DNA of 64,000 nucleotides from Entoloma clypeatum (lineage: Eukaryota > Basidiomycota > Agaricomycetes > Agaricales > Entolomataceae): the NCBI GenBank assembly GCA_963565915.1, contig OY751486.1, positions 2,542,001 through 2,606,000 of the forward strand, given 5' to 3'. A program made the translations under genes and the position numbers. The notes under the pieces were generated by a model. It did no database searches and was not told the DNA's origin. It worked only from the letters and a program-made list of their open reading frames with translations. Every line of letters begins with the position of its first letter. Within the stretch, counting starts at the first letter, position 1. This document shows, piece after piece, positions 1-9,584 of this stretch.

Positions 1-313
1 TTGTATGACTGCAGACAATAAAACCTATGTCATCCCTGCCAAGTGAGCCGCTGCGTCGACTAAGATTGTGAAGGGAGATAAACCTCCGAAAAGACGAGAA
101 ATCAGGCTGTTAGCGCAGCTCAAAACACGACAAGGACCAAAGGTTATCCGACCTGAGGTTGACAGCGGATGTGAACGCACATGCATTCATCCCAGAATAG
201 TACGCGAACAGAACCTCCCCACGTGAGGAATACCACCCATAGCAATTCTAAATGCGGATGGATCACCAAATCGACAACAGAAAGCGAGCCAACTTGCCGA
301 AGTCAAACTGGAT
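1..313 (+). pseudogene. Pol N-terminal aspartic protease remnant of copy A
   Basis: The stretch aligns by eye with the protease region of copy B (16198-16620), including the DSG catalytic triplet, here read from gttgacagcgga near 158-169. An in-frame TGA at 44-46 replaces the CGA of copy B, and a small indel near 220-230 (the cccacgtgagg stretch) moves the remainder out of frame. The longer open frame resumes at 314. The remnant cannot make a complete protease. No other gene is seen here. Confidence 0.75.
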
Positions 314-2068
314 TTGGGAGCACATCAGGAAACCATGGAAGCAATGGTACTGGACATTGGGAGGACGGACATGCTCTTGGGACATGACTGGTTGGTACAC
401 CACAACCCCACAATCAAGTGGACAACCGGCGCGGTAACTTTTAACTGGTGCCCAACAACATGTCGAACCAAACACTCGGATTTTAGGATTAACCTTAATG
501 GTCGCAAACACCGGGTTTGCATGGTTGAGGTGCGCGACAAAGATGCACCCAAAAAGCCGGATCAGAAATGGAAGCCTGGAGACCCTATTTTGGAAGCTGT
601 CACTCCCACACCACCTCCCACAACCAAACGACCCTCATATGTTGAACGATTTGCTCATCTTTTCGAGAAAGAGAACTTTGACAAGATCCCAAAGGAGAGG
701 GAATGGGACCATGGTATTGAACTTACACTGGACACACCAAAGGAACTAGGGGGAAATACATATCCTATGACGCAAAAGGAACAAGAAGAATTGGATGCAT
801 TCATTGACGAGGGTCTAGCAACGGGAAAGATCCGCCCGTCCAAATCCCCTTATGCCTCCCCTTGCTTCTTCATCAACAAAAAGGATGGCTCCAAACGATT
901 GGTACAAGATTACCGCATGGTCAATAAATTCACGGTCAAAGACAAGTTCCCACTCCCACGAATATCCGATCTCTTGGACGTACTGAAAGATGCGGTCTAC
1001 TTCAATAAAATGGACATCATGTGGGGCTATAACAACGTCCAGATTAAGGAGGGCGATGAATGGAAAGCTGCCTTCCTCACCAGTCGAGGATTGTTCGAAC
1101 CATTGGTCATGTTTTTCGGTCTTTGCAACTCCCTGGGAACGTTCTCTCGAATGATGGCTAGTCTATTCCGGGACCAGATCCGCCGACGTATCTGCGTGAT
1201 CTACATGGATGACATCGTGGTTATTGGTAAAACCAAGGAAGAACTCACGCGAAACACTGAAGAAATCCTACAGATCCTATCGGACAATGATTTGTTCCTA
1301 AAGGAGAAGAAGTGTTTATGGGAAGTAACGAAATGTCCTATATTGGGATATGTGGTTGGTGAGGGACATGTTGAGATGGAAACTGAGAAGGTGGATACAA
1401 TTCGAAACTGGCGAGCACCCACATCAAAAAAGGAAGTTCAGAAGTTCCTTGGATTTGCTAACTTCTATCGACGATTTATTGAAGGGTACTCAAACATCGC
1501 AAAGCCTCTCACCACGCTCACAGGCGGTATGGCATTTACTTGGGGACCAACAGAGCAGCAAGCCTTTGAAGGTCTCATACGGGCAATTACATCGGCACCG
1601 GTCTTGGCATTACCAAAATCAGAGGGACAGTTCAGGGTTGAAACCGATGCATCGGGCTATGCAATTGGAGCAGTACTCTCTCAGAAGCAAGACAACAAAT
1701 GGCACCCCATCGCGTTCTTGTCGCGGACCATGTCCGCGGCCGAACAGAATTACGAGATATACGACAAGGAACTTCTGGCAGTCGTGGAAGCATTGAAAGA
1801 TTGGAGACACTATCTGCTCGAAGCCAAGGAACATTTTGAAATCTTGACCAATCACAAGAACCTGGAATACTTCCGTCGTCCTCAGGACCTGAATCAACGA
1901 CAGCGGCGCTGGAAAATGAAGTTACAGGACTATGACTTCGAATTACGGCATGTGCCCGGCAAGACCAATGCGAAAGCGGACATCCTGTCACGCTTACCCT
2001 GGTATGAAGCGGAACTCGAACCACAGGACAGTGACCAAATGCTCAAGGAGGGACTATTCTTGAAATGA
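314..2068 (+). pseudogene. Reverse transcriptase-RNase H segment of Pol, copy A
   Basis: This 584-residue open segment carries a Ty3/gypsy reverse transcriptase. The YMDD catalytic box lies near residue 297 and the conserved QDYR strand near residue 194. An RNase H domain follows with the catalytic TDAS motif near residue 443. It would copy element RNA into cDNA inside virus-like particles. It is cut from integrase by a TGA at 2066-2068, where copy B has CGA (Arg), so this is a nonsense change in what was one polyprotein. The first ATG here is internal to Pol and is not a natural start. Confidence 0.92.
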
Positions 2069-3603
2069 TTGGAATCAGAAGATGTGGTACAAATGGAGAT
2101 GTTCACGGAGGAACAATTCTTTGAAGGGGGTGAAACATCTGATTCCATCAAAATTGGAAACATCACGACCATTGAAAATCCGTGGATTGCACGCATCAAG
2201 GGTTCAAACCGCATGGAGACAGAAGTAGCCCAGGGTCTAAAGAAGAATCCTCATTGGTATCAACAGGAAAACGGCATCACATATGCAGGAGAACGAGTCT
2301 ATGTCCCGCCAGACCCACAATTACGACAAGAATTGATGTTCGAGTCACACGATGCACCAGTGGCTGGACATCCAGGACAGTACCGGACACATGAACTCCT
2401 CACTCGCACCTACTGGTGGCCTACCATACTGCATGATGTGAAGAAGTACGTAAAGGGTTGCGACACTTGTCAACGCAACAAGATTAACCGACAAAAGCGA
2501 CATGCTCCGCTACATCCCCATGCAGCACCAAGTCACCCATGGGAAGACATAGGAATCGACGTCGTGGGACCGATACCAGAATCTGATGGAAAAAATGCAA
2601 TTCTGGTCATCACGGAGAGACATTCAAAGATGCTTCACCTCATTCCGACAACCGTGGAACTATCGGCTGAAGGATTAGCCAAGATCTATCGGGATCAGAT
2701 ATGGAAGCTTCATGGGATCCCCAAGAAGATCATCAGCGATAGGGGACCGCAGTTCGCTGCGAAGTTCATGGAGATACTCTGCCGCATGTTAGGGATCAAG
2801 AGGAACCTGTCCACCGCATACCACCCACAGACTGATGGACAGGCCGAGCGATCACATCAGGAAACAGAAGCATCCTTACGAAACTTTGTCAACCATCTAC
2901 AGGATGATTGGGCAGAATGGATCGCAATCGCAGAGTTCCAGTACAATGACAAAGAACACCAGGCAACGAAGCACACCCCATTCTACCTCAACTACGGTTT
3001 ACATCCGTGGAAGGGAGAACTCGTGTTAGAAGATACCAATCCGGCTGCCAACGACTTCTTGAAAAAACTCAAACAGGCACGAGAAGAAGCCAATGCTGCG
3101 CTGAAACAAGCACAGGATCAGATGAAGAAGACAGTTGACACACGGCGAAGTCCGTCTCGGGACTACCGCATCGGAGACAAGGTGTGGCTGGAAGGGACTA
3201 ACATCAGGACTGATCGTCCCTCAAAGAAACTTGACGCCCTCCGACACGGACCGTTCAAAGTCCTAGAGAAGAAAGGAGCTAGCGCGTACCTTCTTGATCT
3301 TCCGAAGACTTGGAAGATGATTCACCTGTGTTCAACGAGACCCTGTTGTCACCATATGAAACTCCGAAGTATGCCATCCAGAAAAAGAAACCAGCCCCTG
3401 ATCCGATCATCATCGAAGGACGAGAAGAGTACCATGTGTCTACGATCCTGGACTCTCGAAAGTTCCACGGAAAGATCCAGTACCTCGTCCAGTGGGAAGG
3501 ATATGGCCCAGAAGAGAACACATGGGAACCGCGAGCTAATGTTCAGAACGCTCAAGATTTGATCTGTGATTTCCATCGGCAGAACCCGTCACGTCCACGA
3601 TAA
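2069..3603 (+). pseudogene. Integrase and chromodomain segment of Pol, copy A
   Basis: The segment has an HHCC zinc-binding region near 2350-2490 (HDAPVAGHPGQ, CDTCQRNK), the D,D35E core (DVVGP; SDRGPQF; E in GQAERSHQ), the GPF motif of the integrase tail, and a C-terminal chromodomain (YLVQWEGYGPEENTWEP, about 3475-3533). A one-base deletion near 3328-3332, relative to copy B, puts the chromodomain in another frame (open from 3310 to 3603). Chromodomains of this group bind modified histones and guide integration. The core is preserved, but the product would be truncated. Confidence 0.92.
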
Positions 3604-3726
3604 AAGACACCTGTTGAAATCAGCAACAGCATCGACCTCATCAGTCAAAAAACCCACCAAGTTCTCCGCTCCGTCTTCAATATAGCTACTCCATTCTTCC
3701 TCTATCTCTCCAACATTCTCCGCACC

Positions 3727-4076
3727 ATGTCCACCGCCACCACCACATCCACTGAAACCAACCCCGCCATCACTGCCCTCATTCCATGAGAGACCAGATC
3801 CACGCGCTAGAAGCCTCGCTCGCCGACATCCTGCATCGACAGATGCACATCCGCCTCCATTCTTTATCTGACCTCCCCGTCGCACCAACCCCCGAAGAGA
3901 AACAAATCCTCGGGAACTACACCTGTACGCTGGTCATTGAAAACCGGCGCATCCGACTAGCCGTCCGGAGTCTCGAGCTCGCCGTCGCCATCAACGAAGA
4001 GCTAATAGACGATTGGAGCCTCAAGGAGAATGGCTCCTGGACAAACAACGACGATGCCGGAGGATGGGGACAATGA
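3727..4076 (+). pseudogene. Broken copy of the 3' accessory ORF (copy A)
   Basis: The ATG at 3727 starts the same reading frame as the intact 122-codon ORF of copy B (19907-20275): a Thr/Ser-rich start, then MRDQIHALEAS, a Leu-rich middle and an Asn/Gly-rich end. A deletion of about 13 bases near 3782 removes the junction and creates an early stop. The remainder is open from 3786 to 4076. The encoded protein is unknown. Heptad-like Leu/Ile spacing suggests a helical or coiled-coil segment. It sits between pol and the polypurine tract, on the same strand. Confidence 0.7.
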
Positions 4077-4175
4077 CTCTGTGAGGACACAGAGCTTGAG
4101 GAGGGGAACATGTTACGGACTTACCGGTTTGTATGTTACGCACTTTTCCCTTGCATTGTACCTTCGTTATTTCTT

Positions 4176-4357
4176 TGACTCATCGGACCGCTTATTCATT
4201 TACCTTTACTCTACCATTCTCCTTTAGTATACTTCGCTCCCACGCTGACTCGCACTCCGCAGTAGGGATTACTCAGTCCGCAGTCGTCTGACTCACTTCG
4301 CACTGCCTTTCCGCAGTTACTGACTCATCCGCACTGCCTTCCGCAGCTACTGACTCA
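4176..4357 (+). promoter_or_regulatory. TGACTCA array in LTR U3
   Basis: Four perfect TGACTCA heptamers occur at 4176, 4289, 4321 and 4351, with a TGACTCG at 4246, all upstream of the TATA box. TGACTCA is the known core site of Gcn4/Cpc1 and AP-1-like bZIP factors. That it controls this LTR is inference. Confidence 0.55.
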
Positions 4358-4381
4358 CTCGCTACCGCTCATAGCCAGTAC

Positions 4382-4389
4382 TATATAAA
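4382..4389 (+). promoter_or_regulatory. LTR TATA box
   Basis: TATATAAA lies 117 bp before the LTR end. The same box is at 14384-14391 and 20565-20572 in copy B and in the other 388-bp LTRs, in the usual place for the U3/R promoter. Confidence 0.7.
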
Positions 4390-4498
4390 CCCCATGTACC
4401 ATAGCTACATTCCTTAGATTTAGCAATCACTTTGCTCTTCGCCTTTCCACTTCCTGCACACTCTGCCCGAACCTTGGAATGGTTTGTTAAGCATAACA

Positions 4499-4686
4499 GA
4501 ACTATTGGCTGAAGGATTAGCCAAGATCTATCGGGATCAGATATGGAAGCTTCATGGGATCCCCAAGAAGATCATCAGCGATAGGGACCACAGTTCGCTG
4601 CGAAGTTCATGGAGATACTCTGCCGCATGTTAGGGATCAAGAGGAACCTGTCCACCGCATACCACCCACAGACTGATGGACAGGCC
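4499..4686 (+). pseudogene. Integrase fragment of copy C (first piece)
   Basis: The piece matches positions of about 2657-2840 in copy A (integrase core around SDRGPQF) with a few substitutions and a small deletion. It is cut on the left by the LTR of copy A and on the right by element D. The next piece of the same gene resumes after 7360, past the AGGCC target duplication. Confidence 0.88.
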
Positions 4687-4870
4687 TGTTATGCTTAACA
4701 AACCGTTCCAAGGTTCAGGCAGAGTATGCAGGAAGTGGAAAGGCGAAGAGCAAAGTGAATAGTAAGCCTGAAACCAATAGATAAGATGAAACTGGCCATT
4801 AATCAGATAAGGCCTCTATGTCTTGTATCTTGTCTGAGCGATCAATGCCATGGATAGCGAATCCATAACA
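4687..4870 (-). repeat. 3' LTR of element D (184 bp, mosaic)
   Basis: Read on the minus strand it starts TGTTATGGATTC, as the solo LTR at 10651 does, and ends with the same bases as the 388-bp LTRs (CGAACCTTGGAACGG-like, AAGCATAACA). No TATATAAA or TGACTCA is present. Confidence 0.9.
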
Positions 4871-4935
4871 TTACCCCCTTCTCAAAGGTTTTCGTCCCGA
4901 AAACAATCTTGAAAAAACAATCTTGATGTACCATT

Positions 4936-5222
4936 TTGCAACCAAGGTTTTCAAAAATTGCGCTTGATTGTTCATCGATTTCTTCTTCCAACTCCGTAGC
5001 GTCTCTCCATTGTTGTTCATCTTCCTCCTCCCATGCTCTCGTTGTTCGTCTTCATCCTCCAATCTCCATCGTCGTCCGACTCCATCATCCAACTCCATTG
5101 CTTGATTCCATCGTCCAACTCTGTCGTTGTTCCTCTTCATCCTCCATCTTCGACCATTGTCGTCTTCATCTTCCAACTCTGTCGTTCCTCTCCTTCGTTG
5201 GCTCTCCCATCCTCTACCCCCT
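4936..5222. repeat. Degenerate pyrimidine-rich repeats inside D
   Basis: Imperfect repeats of words such as TTCATCCTCCAACTC and CCAACTCTGTCGTT give a strand-biased pyrimidine tract on the plus strand. No coding signal is credible. Confidence 0.6.
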
Positions 5223-5224
5223 TC

Positions 5225-6259
5225 TCAAGATTTGGCGTCCCGACAAATATACATCTCCCCCAGGTGTTGAGAGTCCCAAAGAGATCCAAAGGCTCCGTTG
5301 GAGCGAAAAAAAATTCTGTGTTTTGCACTGTTGTGACTTGTGGTGTGTCTTGCTGACCAATCTCTGGTGTGATGGTGCAATGCGCCAAGCGCCTTACTTG
5401 CTGATGTGTCTTGGACCAATGCTCCCTGAGCCTGACATGGCCTCCAAGAGAAAATGATGTGCTGTCCAATACTGATGGACTCTGATGTGTGATGTGATGG
5501 TGTGATGTGCTGTTGCGTCTGTGATCCGTTGCTGATGTGATGATGCAATGCACCAAGCGCCTTACTTGCTGATGTGCCTTGCGCCTTATATGGCAATCCT
5601 GGACCAATGCTCCCTGAGCCTGACATGGTTCCCAAGGAAAATGATGCGCCGTCCAATAGTGATGGACCCTGATGTGTGTCTCCGATGAGCCATGATAAGC
5701 TCCTGATGTGTTTGATGGTGTCTCCCAGCGTGGGAATGATTCTCTCCGTATGTTGTGGCAGTGTAGCTTCCCAATCATGTGGCTGTGCAATGATGTAGCT
5801 CTGTGGCTGTCTGATGATATACTTCTTGTGGCTGTGCGATGATGTCAATGTGCGGCTGTGCAATGATGCCAAGATGTGGCTGTGCACTGATGTGCTTCTT
5901 GTGGCTGTGCACTGATGCTCTTCTGTGGCTGTGCAGCTGAGGTAATCGGTGGCTGTGTAACTTCTTTGATGCGCTCCTAGTAGCATAGAGCTTCGGCAGA
6001 TGTTGGCAAGAGGTGGTAGCTCGTCGTGAGCAATAGCGATGAGGAGTGTGAGTCTTCTGAACCGAGCAATGGCTCCAGGTCCCTTCCTGCTGTCATTGAT
6101 GACCTCCACAGAGTAATCCATTCCTGAACCGAGCAACACGCTCCAGGTTCCTTCCTGCAGTCGTTGATGACCTGCACAGGGTAGTCCATTCCTGAACCGA
6201 GCAACATGCTCAAGGTTCTCTTCGTCCAGCTGGTCGTTGCTGGCCCTGACTCCAAGCAT
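5225..6259 (-). CDS. Long open frame of repeat-derived sequence in D, doubtful gene
   Basis: A 344-codon frame is open on the minus strand of element D. Its predicted protein is rich in His, Ser, Thr and Ile in repeated blocks, which mirror DNA repeats: a direct duplication (about 5385-5490 versus 5548-5680), a minisatellite (5768-5965) and three 67-bp units (about 6052-6230). No known domain is visible. The frame may be open because the repeat units lack stops, not because of selection. I would not treat it as a protein gene without expression data. Confidence 0.2.
   Translation of the reverse strand: MLGVRASNDQLDEENLEHVARFRNGLPCAGHQRLQEGTWSVLLGSGMDYSVEVINDSRKGPGAIARFRRLTLLIAIAHDELPPLANICRSSMLLGAHQRSYTATDYLSCTATEEHQCTATRSTSVHSHILASLHSRTLTSSHSHKKYIIRQPQSYIIAQPHDWEATLPQHTERIIPTLGDTIKHIRSLSWLIGDTHQGPSLLDGASFSLGTMSGSGSIGPGLPYKAQGTSASKALGALHHHISNGSQTQQHITPSHHTSESISIGQHIIFSWRPCQAQGALVQDTSASKALGALHHHTRDWSARHTTSHNSAKHRIFFRSNGAFGSLWDSQHLGEMYICRDAKS
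5768..5965. repeat. Minisatellite inside D
   Basis: About seven imperfect units of 25-35 bp share the core GTGGCTGTGCAATGATG, with variants such as GTGGCTGTGCACTGATG. Units vary in length, so this is a degenerate array. Confidence 0.75.
6052..6230. repeat. Three tandem 67-bp units inside D
   Basis: Units begin TGAACCGAGCAA at 6058, 6125 and 6193 and contain CTCCAGGTTCCTTCCTGC-like and TTGATGACCT-like words, with a few differences between units. Confidence 0.8.
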
Positions 6260-6378
6260 TGAGCTTGGAGTCGTCCTGCCCTGGAAAGGTCATCCAAGGG
6301 CTGAGCGTTGTGCGTGCATTCTTGACCTCGGTAGGTAGCTCGTTCCTCTCTGAGTAAGCCTGGTGAGATCTAGCAATA

Positions 6379-6451
6379 TGTTATGGTTGACAAACCCATG
6401 CAATGCTTAGGCAGAGAGGCTTAAGTAGCAAAGGCGGATACCAAGGTGAGG
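6379..6451 (-). repeat. Internal LTR-end fragment in D
   Basis: On the minus strand this equals the last 75 or so bases of the solo LTR at 10651-11108 (CTACTTAAGCCTCTCTGCC ... CCATAACA). It is followed on that strand by TTGCTAGATCTC, which parallels the TTGCTAAATCTC start of the copy B leader. It looks like an R-U5-leader boundary of a second family embedded inside D. Confidence 0.8.
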
Positions 6452-7171
6452 ATTGAAAATGAGTCCCTGTTCTAGGCGTCTGTTTGATATCTGACTGCGT
6501 GGAGTCAAAAGTAAATTCGTCAGGGGACTCGTCGGCGGAATCGGTGGCAAAACGTTCGGGGTATTTCCTCTGTAGATCTCTAAGGAATCTCTGTTCCTGC
6601 GCGTCTGTTGGTCGCGAGAAGGGGTCAAGTCTCTCGTTTCGTGCCCAGCGGTTGTACTCGGTCTGTTGTTCTTCAGTGGTGAAGTGGGCGTAGATCTGTT
6701 GCTTCGAGTAAGACGTGGTGATGCGGCTCTGGGACGTCTCGATGTGAGTGTCCTAATCAATCTTCTGATAACGGTTGTCTGGACACCGATAAACTCTCTG
6801 ATCTCTGTGATCCGACCTGTCTGAGGTCCTTCTTGAACGTGAAAACTTTCGAGTTCGTTCTGTCAGGCGTTGTAACGCGCGATCTGGTGTTGCCGAGCAA
6901 GATGGATGCTCTCTGCTATCTCGCCATGGGGGCGATGCTCGTCATTGTCTAGTTCTTCGTCAAGCACCTGCTGTAGGATGCGACGGATCTCCGATTCGAT
7001 GTACTGCTGGATAAGCGTAAAATCGATACTGTCTCGAGGACTTAGCTCCTCCTGTCGGGCTTCTGGCGTGCTGAATGGGTTACTGGTGAAGTCTTCAAAG
7101 AAGCGCGACGTCTTGACTCGTCTGGTAGTTGCTCTCTTCGCTCTGGGCGAACCTAACGAGATTTAGCAACT
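6452..7171 (-). pseudogene. Leader and gag-start segment like copy B, in D
   Basis: On the minus strand this is nearly identical to 14502-15225 of copy B. Frames in two parts (7166-6906 and 6760-6452) differ from B by about one residue. The match stops abruptly near 6452 at the LTR fragment. It is the retained leader, possibly with packaging signals, of an element that lost gag and pol. Confidence 0.85.
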
Positions 7172-7355
7172 TGTTATGCTTAACAAACCATTTCAAGGTT
7201 CGGGCAGAGTATGCAGGAAGTGGAAAGGCGAAGAGCAAAGTGAATAGTAAGCCTGAAACCAATAGATAAGATGAAACTGGCCATTAATCAGATAAGGCCT
7301 CTATGTCTTGTATCTTGTCTGAGCGATCAATGCCATGGATAGCGAATCCATAACA
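7172..7355 (-). repeat. 5' LTR of element D (184 bp, mosaic)
   Basis: Same structure as 4687-4870, with three differences near the U5 end. The AGGCC target duplication follows at 7356-7360. Confidence 0.9.
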
Positions 7356-7360
7356 AGGCC

Positions 7361-7606
7361 GAGCGATCACATCAAGAAACAGAAGCATTCTTACAAAACT
7401 TTGTCAACCATCTACAGGATGATTGGGCAGAATGGATCGCAATCGCAGAGTTCCAGTACAATGACAAAGAACACCAGGCGACAAAGCACACCCTATTCTA
7501 CCTCAACTACAGTTTACACCGCCACCACCACATCCACTGAAACCAACCCCGCCATCACTGCCCTCATGAGTGAAGCCCTCTCCATGAGAGACCAGATCCA
7601 TGTGCT
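7361..7606 (+). pseudogene. Copy C: integrase piece joined to accessory ORF start
   Basis: Bases to about 7516 match the integrase region equivalent to 2842-3001 of copy A. The sequence then jumps to the equivalent of 3735, so about 730 bp (integrase tail and chromodomain) are deleted. The rest encodes the start of the accessory ORF, here undeleted (TALMSEALSMRDQIH). It stops at the insertion starting at 7607. Confidence 0.85.
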
Positions 7607-8889
7607 GAAACGAAGGAAGTGAGTCTGGGGATGAGCGCGAGCGATATCTCTATCACACACACAAACACCAAACACAACAACGAAGACCGAACAAGTCTCG
7701 CGATGTGTACTTCTCAATCGATATAGTTCGGGGTGATGAGTGGGATCACTCAGGATGCGACTCTTCCAAACAACAATTGAATAACTCGTTTAGCGATGGC
7801 TCGATAGGTCTTGAACAAGACTTAGAGATAGTTCTCAATAGATAATGAACCGAGGTTTGTGATTTCCGGACCAACAAGACTTCGTGAACACGATCTCGAC
7901 CAAATACGAACACGACAATGACCAATACGACCGATAGATAACACGATTTGACAATTGACAAGTTCTTGAACACACAAAACACAATTGCGACTGACTTCCG
8001 ATGCAAACCAAACGATCTCGAGGCTTCAATGATACTCGCGAACGACGACAGATGCACAAGACAAATGCTATCAATTCTGGGGCACAATCTAACCTAACCT
8101 ATCTACGACAAAACTATGAGACTTTATACATGAGCTGCAATAAATATAGAAAAGGGATGCATGTGGTCTCGCTAAGGGGTATCCAGTCAAGTGAGCCTTT
8201 GCTAGAGACGTCGTGATGTGTCCATGTGGTTGACAATGCGACAGGTACGTTCTTTTCTCCGTTTTCTACCTCTATCATGCTTGTGAGGACACTATTCCAC
8301 TATCTCGGTCTATTGATACACCTCGTGACGATGCCAATGAGTTACTGCGAGGTATCAGATGCTTTGATTAAGGGTCATCTCGGTAAGCAACCGATCCATA
8401 TCAATATGTCTGCCATGTAATGCACATTGATCGTGGTGTATCAAACCTGATCTCGGTCTGTTCGATCCGATGTCATTGGCTATTCCCCATATGGACAATT
8501 TGGACGCGAAGCGAGGTGCACATTTGCCAAGCCTCTCGCGAGAATGTCTCCAGTCAAGCCCTCAATGTATAGTAGACAGTGCTAGTGTCATCGATAAATC
8601 CAATATAACCAATCTCCTTGTTTTGCGCTTCATTTCGAGAGATGCTTGATAGTCTTATCTATCTCGCGAGGCGATCCCATGGCTCTCGAGTATCATAGCT
8701 AAGCCCATAGTGGTGACCAGCGCTATGTCCTACATTGCCATGGTCTCTAAATGCTTTAAAATCTCTCTCTAACGTCGCCACTAAGTCCTCAGAATCGGAG
8801 CTCATCTAGGACTCTCTACATCCCTTAGAGATAGTGTGAAATGATGCAAAATGCGCAGATTTAGGCCTAGACACATCACGGCCCTATCA
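7607..8889. mobile_element. Unclassified 1.28-kb insertion in copy C
   Basis: The accessory ORF of copy C is interrupted here. The flanks GTGCT (7602-7606) and GCGCT (8890-8894) look like a 5-bp target duplication with one change. The insert has no long open frame. Its ends do not form an obvious terminal inverted repeat. A long solo LTR is possible, because the end reads ...CCCTATCA and the start (G)TGAAACG, but the family is not recognised. Confidence 0.55.
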
Positions 8890-9172
8890 GCGCTAGAAGC
8901 CTCGCTCGCCGACATCCTGCATTGACAGATGCACATCCGCCTCCATTCTTTATCCAACCTCCCCGTCGCACCAACCCCTGAAGAAAAACAAATCCTCGGG
9001 AACTACACCTGTACGCTGGTCATTGAAAACCGGCACATCCGACTAGCCGTCCGGAGTCTCGAGCTCGCCGTCGCCATCAACGAAGAGCTAATAGACGATT
9101 GGAGCCTCAAGGAGAATGGCTCCTGGACAAACAACGACAATGCTGGAGGATGGGGACAATGACTCTGTGAGG
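8890..9172 (+). pseudogene. Copy C: 3' part of the accessory ORF
   Basis: The frame 8929-9162 repeats the C-terminal two-thirds of the accessory protein with only a few changes from copy A (for example SNLPVAPTPEE). A TGA at 8926-8928 replaces the CGA seen in copy A. The polypurine tract and LTR follow. Confidence 0.85.
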
Positions 9173-9196
9173 ACACAGAGCTTGAGGAGGGGAACA

Positions 9197-9584
9197 TGTT
9201 ACGGACTTACCGGTTTGTATGTTACGCACTTTTCCCTTGCATTGTACCTTCGTTATTTCTTTGACTCATCGGACCGCTTATTCATTTACCTTTACTCTAC
9301 CATTCTCCTTTAGTATACTTCGCTCCCGCGCTGACTCGCACTCCGCAGTAGGGATTACTCAGTCCGCAGTCGTCTGACTCACTTCGCACTGCCTTTCCAC
9401 AGTTACTGACTCATCCGCACTGCCTTCCGCAGCTACTGACTCACTCGCTACCGCTCGTAGCCAGTACTATATAAACCCCATGTACCATAGCTACATTCCT
9501 TAGATTTAGCAATCACTTTGCTCTTCGCCTTTCCACTTCCTGCATACTCTGCCTGAACCTTGGAACGGTTTGTTAAGCATAACA
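9197..9584 (+). repeat. 3' LTR of copy C (388 bp)
   Basis: TGTTACGGAC ... AAGCATAACA, the same length as the LTR of copy A and differing at a handful of sites. It closes the host copy of the nested cluster. Confidence 0.93.

Larger units (their letters stand above)
1..4498 (+). mobile_element. Ty3/gypsy chromovirus copy A, 5' part outside window
   Basis: This is the 3' two-thirds of an LTR retrotransposon: protease remnant, reverse transcriptase, RNase H, integrase, chromodomain, an accessory ORF, a polypurine tract near 4098-4108 and a 388-bp 3' LTR. Its gene order matches full-length copy B at 14132-20682, and the two are closely similar through pol. The base after the LTR (4499) starts an integrase fragment of a related element, so copy A inserted into copy C. 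The left target duplication lies outside the window. Two TGA stops and one frameshift make this copy defective. Confidence 0.95.
4111..4498 (+). repeat. 3' LTR of copy A (388 bp)
   Basis: It starts TGTTACGGAC after the purine-rich GAGGAGGGGAACA and ends GCATAACA. Near-identical 388-bp copies lie at 9197-9584 and 27646-28033. U3 carries repeated CCGCAG and TGACTCA words and a TATA box. Confidence 0.95.
4687..7355 (-). mobile_element. Mosaic non-autonomous LTR element D (2,669 bp)
   Basis: Two 184-bp LTRs (4687-4870 and 7172-7355; 3 differences seen) bound the element. Its insertion into copy C is proved by the 5-bp duplication AGGCC at 4682-4686 and 7356-7360. A polypurine tract, read on the minus strand, adjoins the 3' LTR at about 4871-4885. 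The interior holds no pol. It has a leader/gag start like that of copy B (about 6452-7171), an LTR-end fragment of another family (6379-6451), a second leader and repeat-rich sequence. It must rely on enzymes made elsewhere. It resembles large non-autonomous LTR derivatives in layout. Confidence 0.9.

Noticed and set aside
2066..2068. TGA between RNase H and integrase as programmed readthrough
   Set aside because: Copy B has CGA at this codon, so a point mutation is the simpler reading. No recoding signal is seen.
5768..5965. CRISPR-like array
   Set aside because: Units are adjacent and degenerate, spacers are absent, and the genome is eukaryotic.
5225..6259. 344-codon frame in element D as a real accessory protein
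   Set aside because: The sequence follows DNA tandem repeats. The open frame can arise from repeat units without stops, so it is listed only at low confidence.
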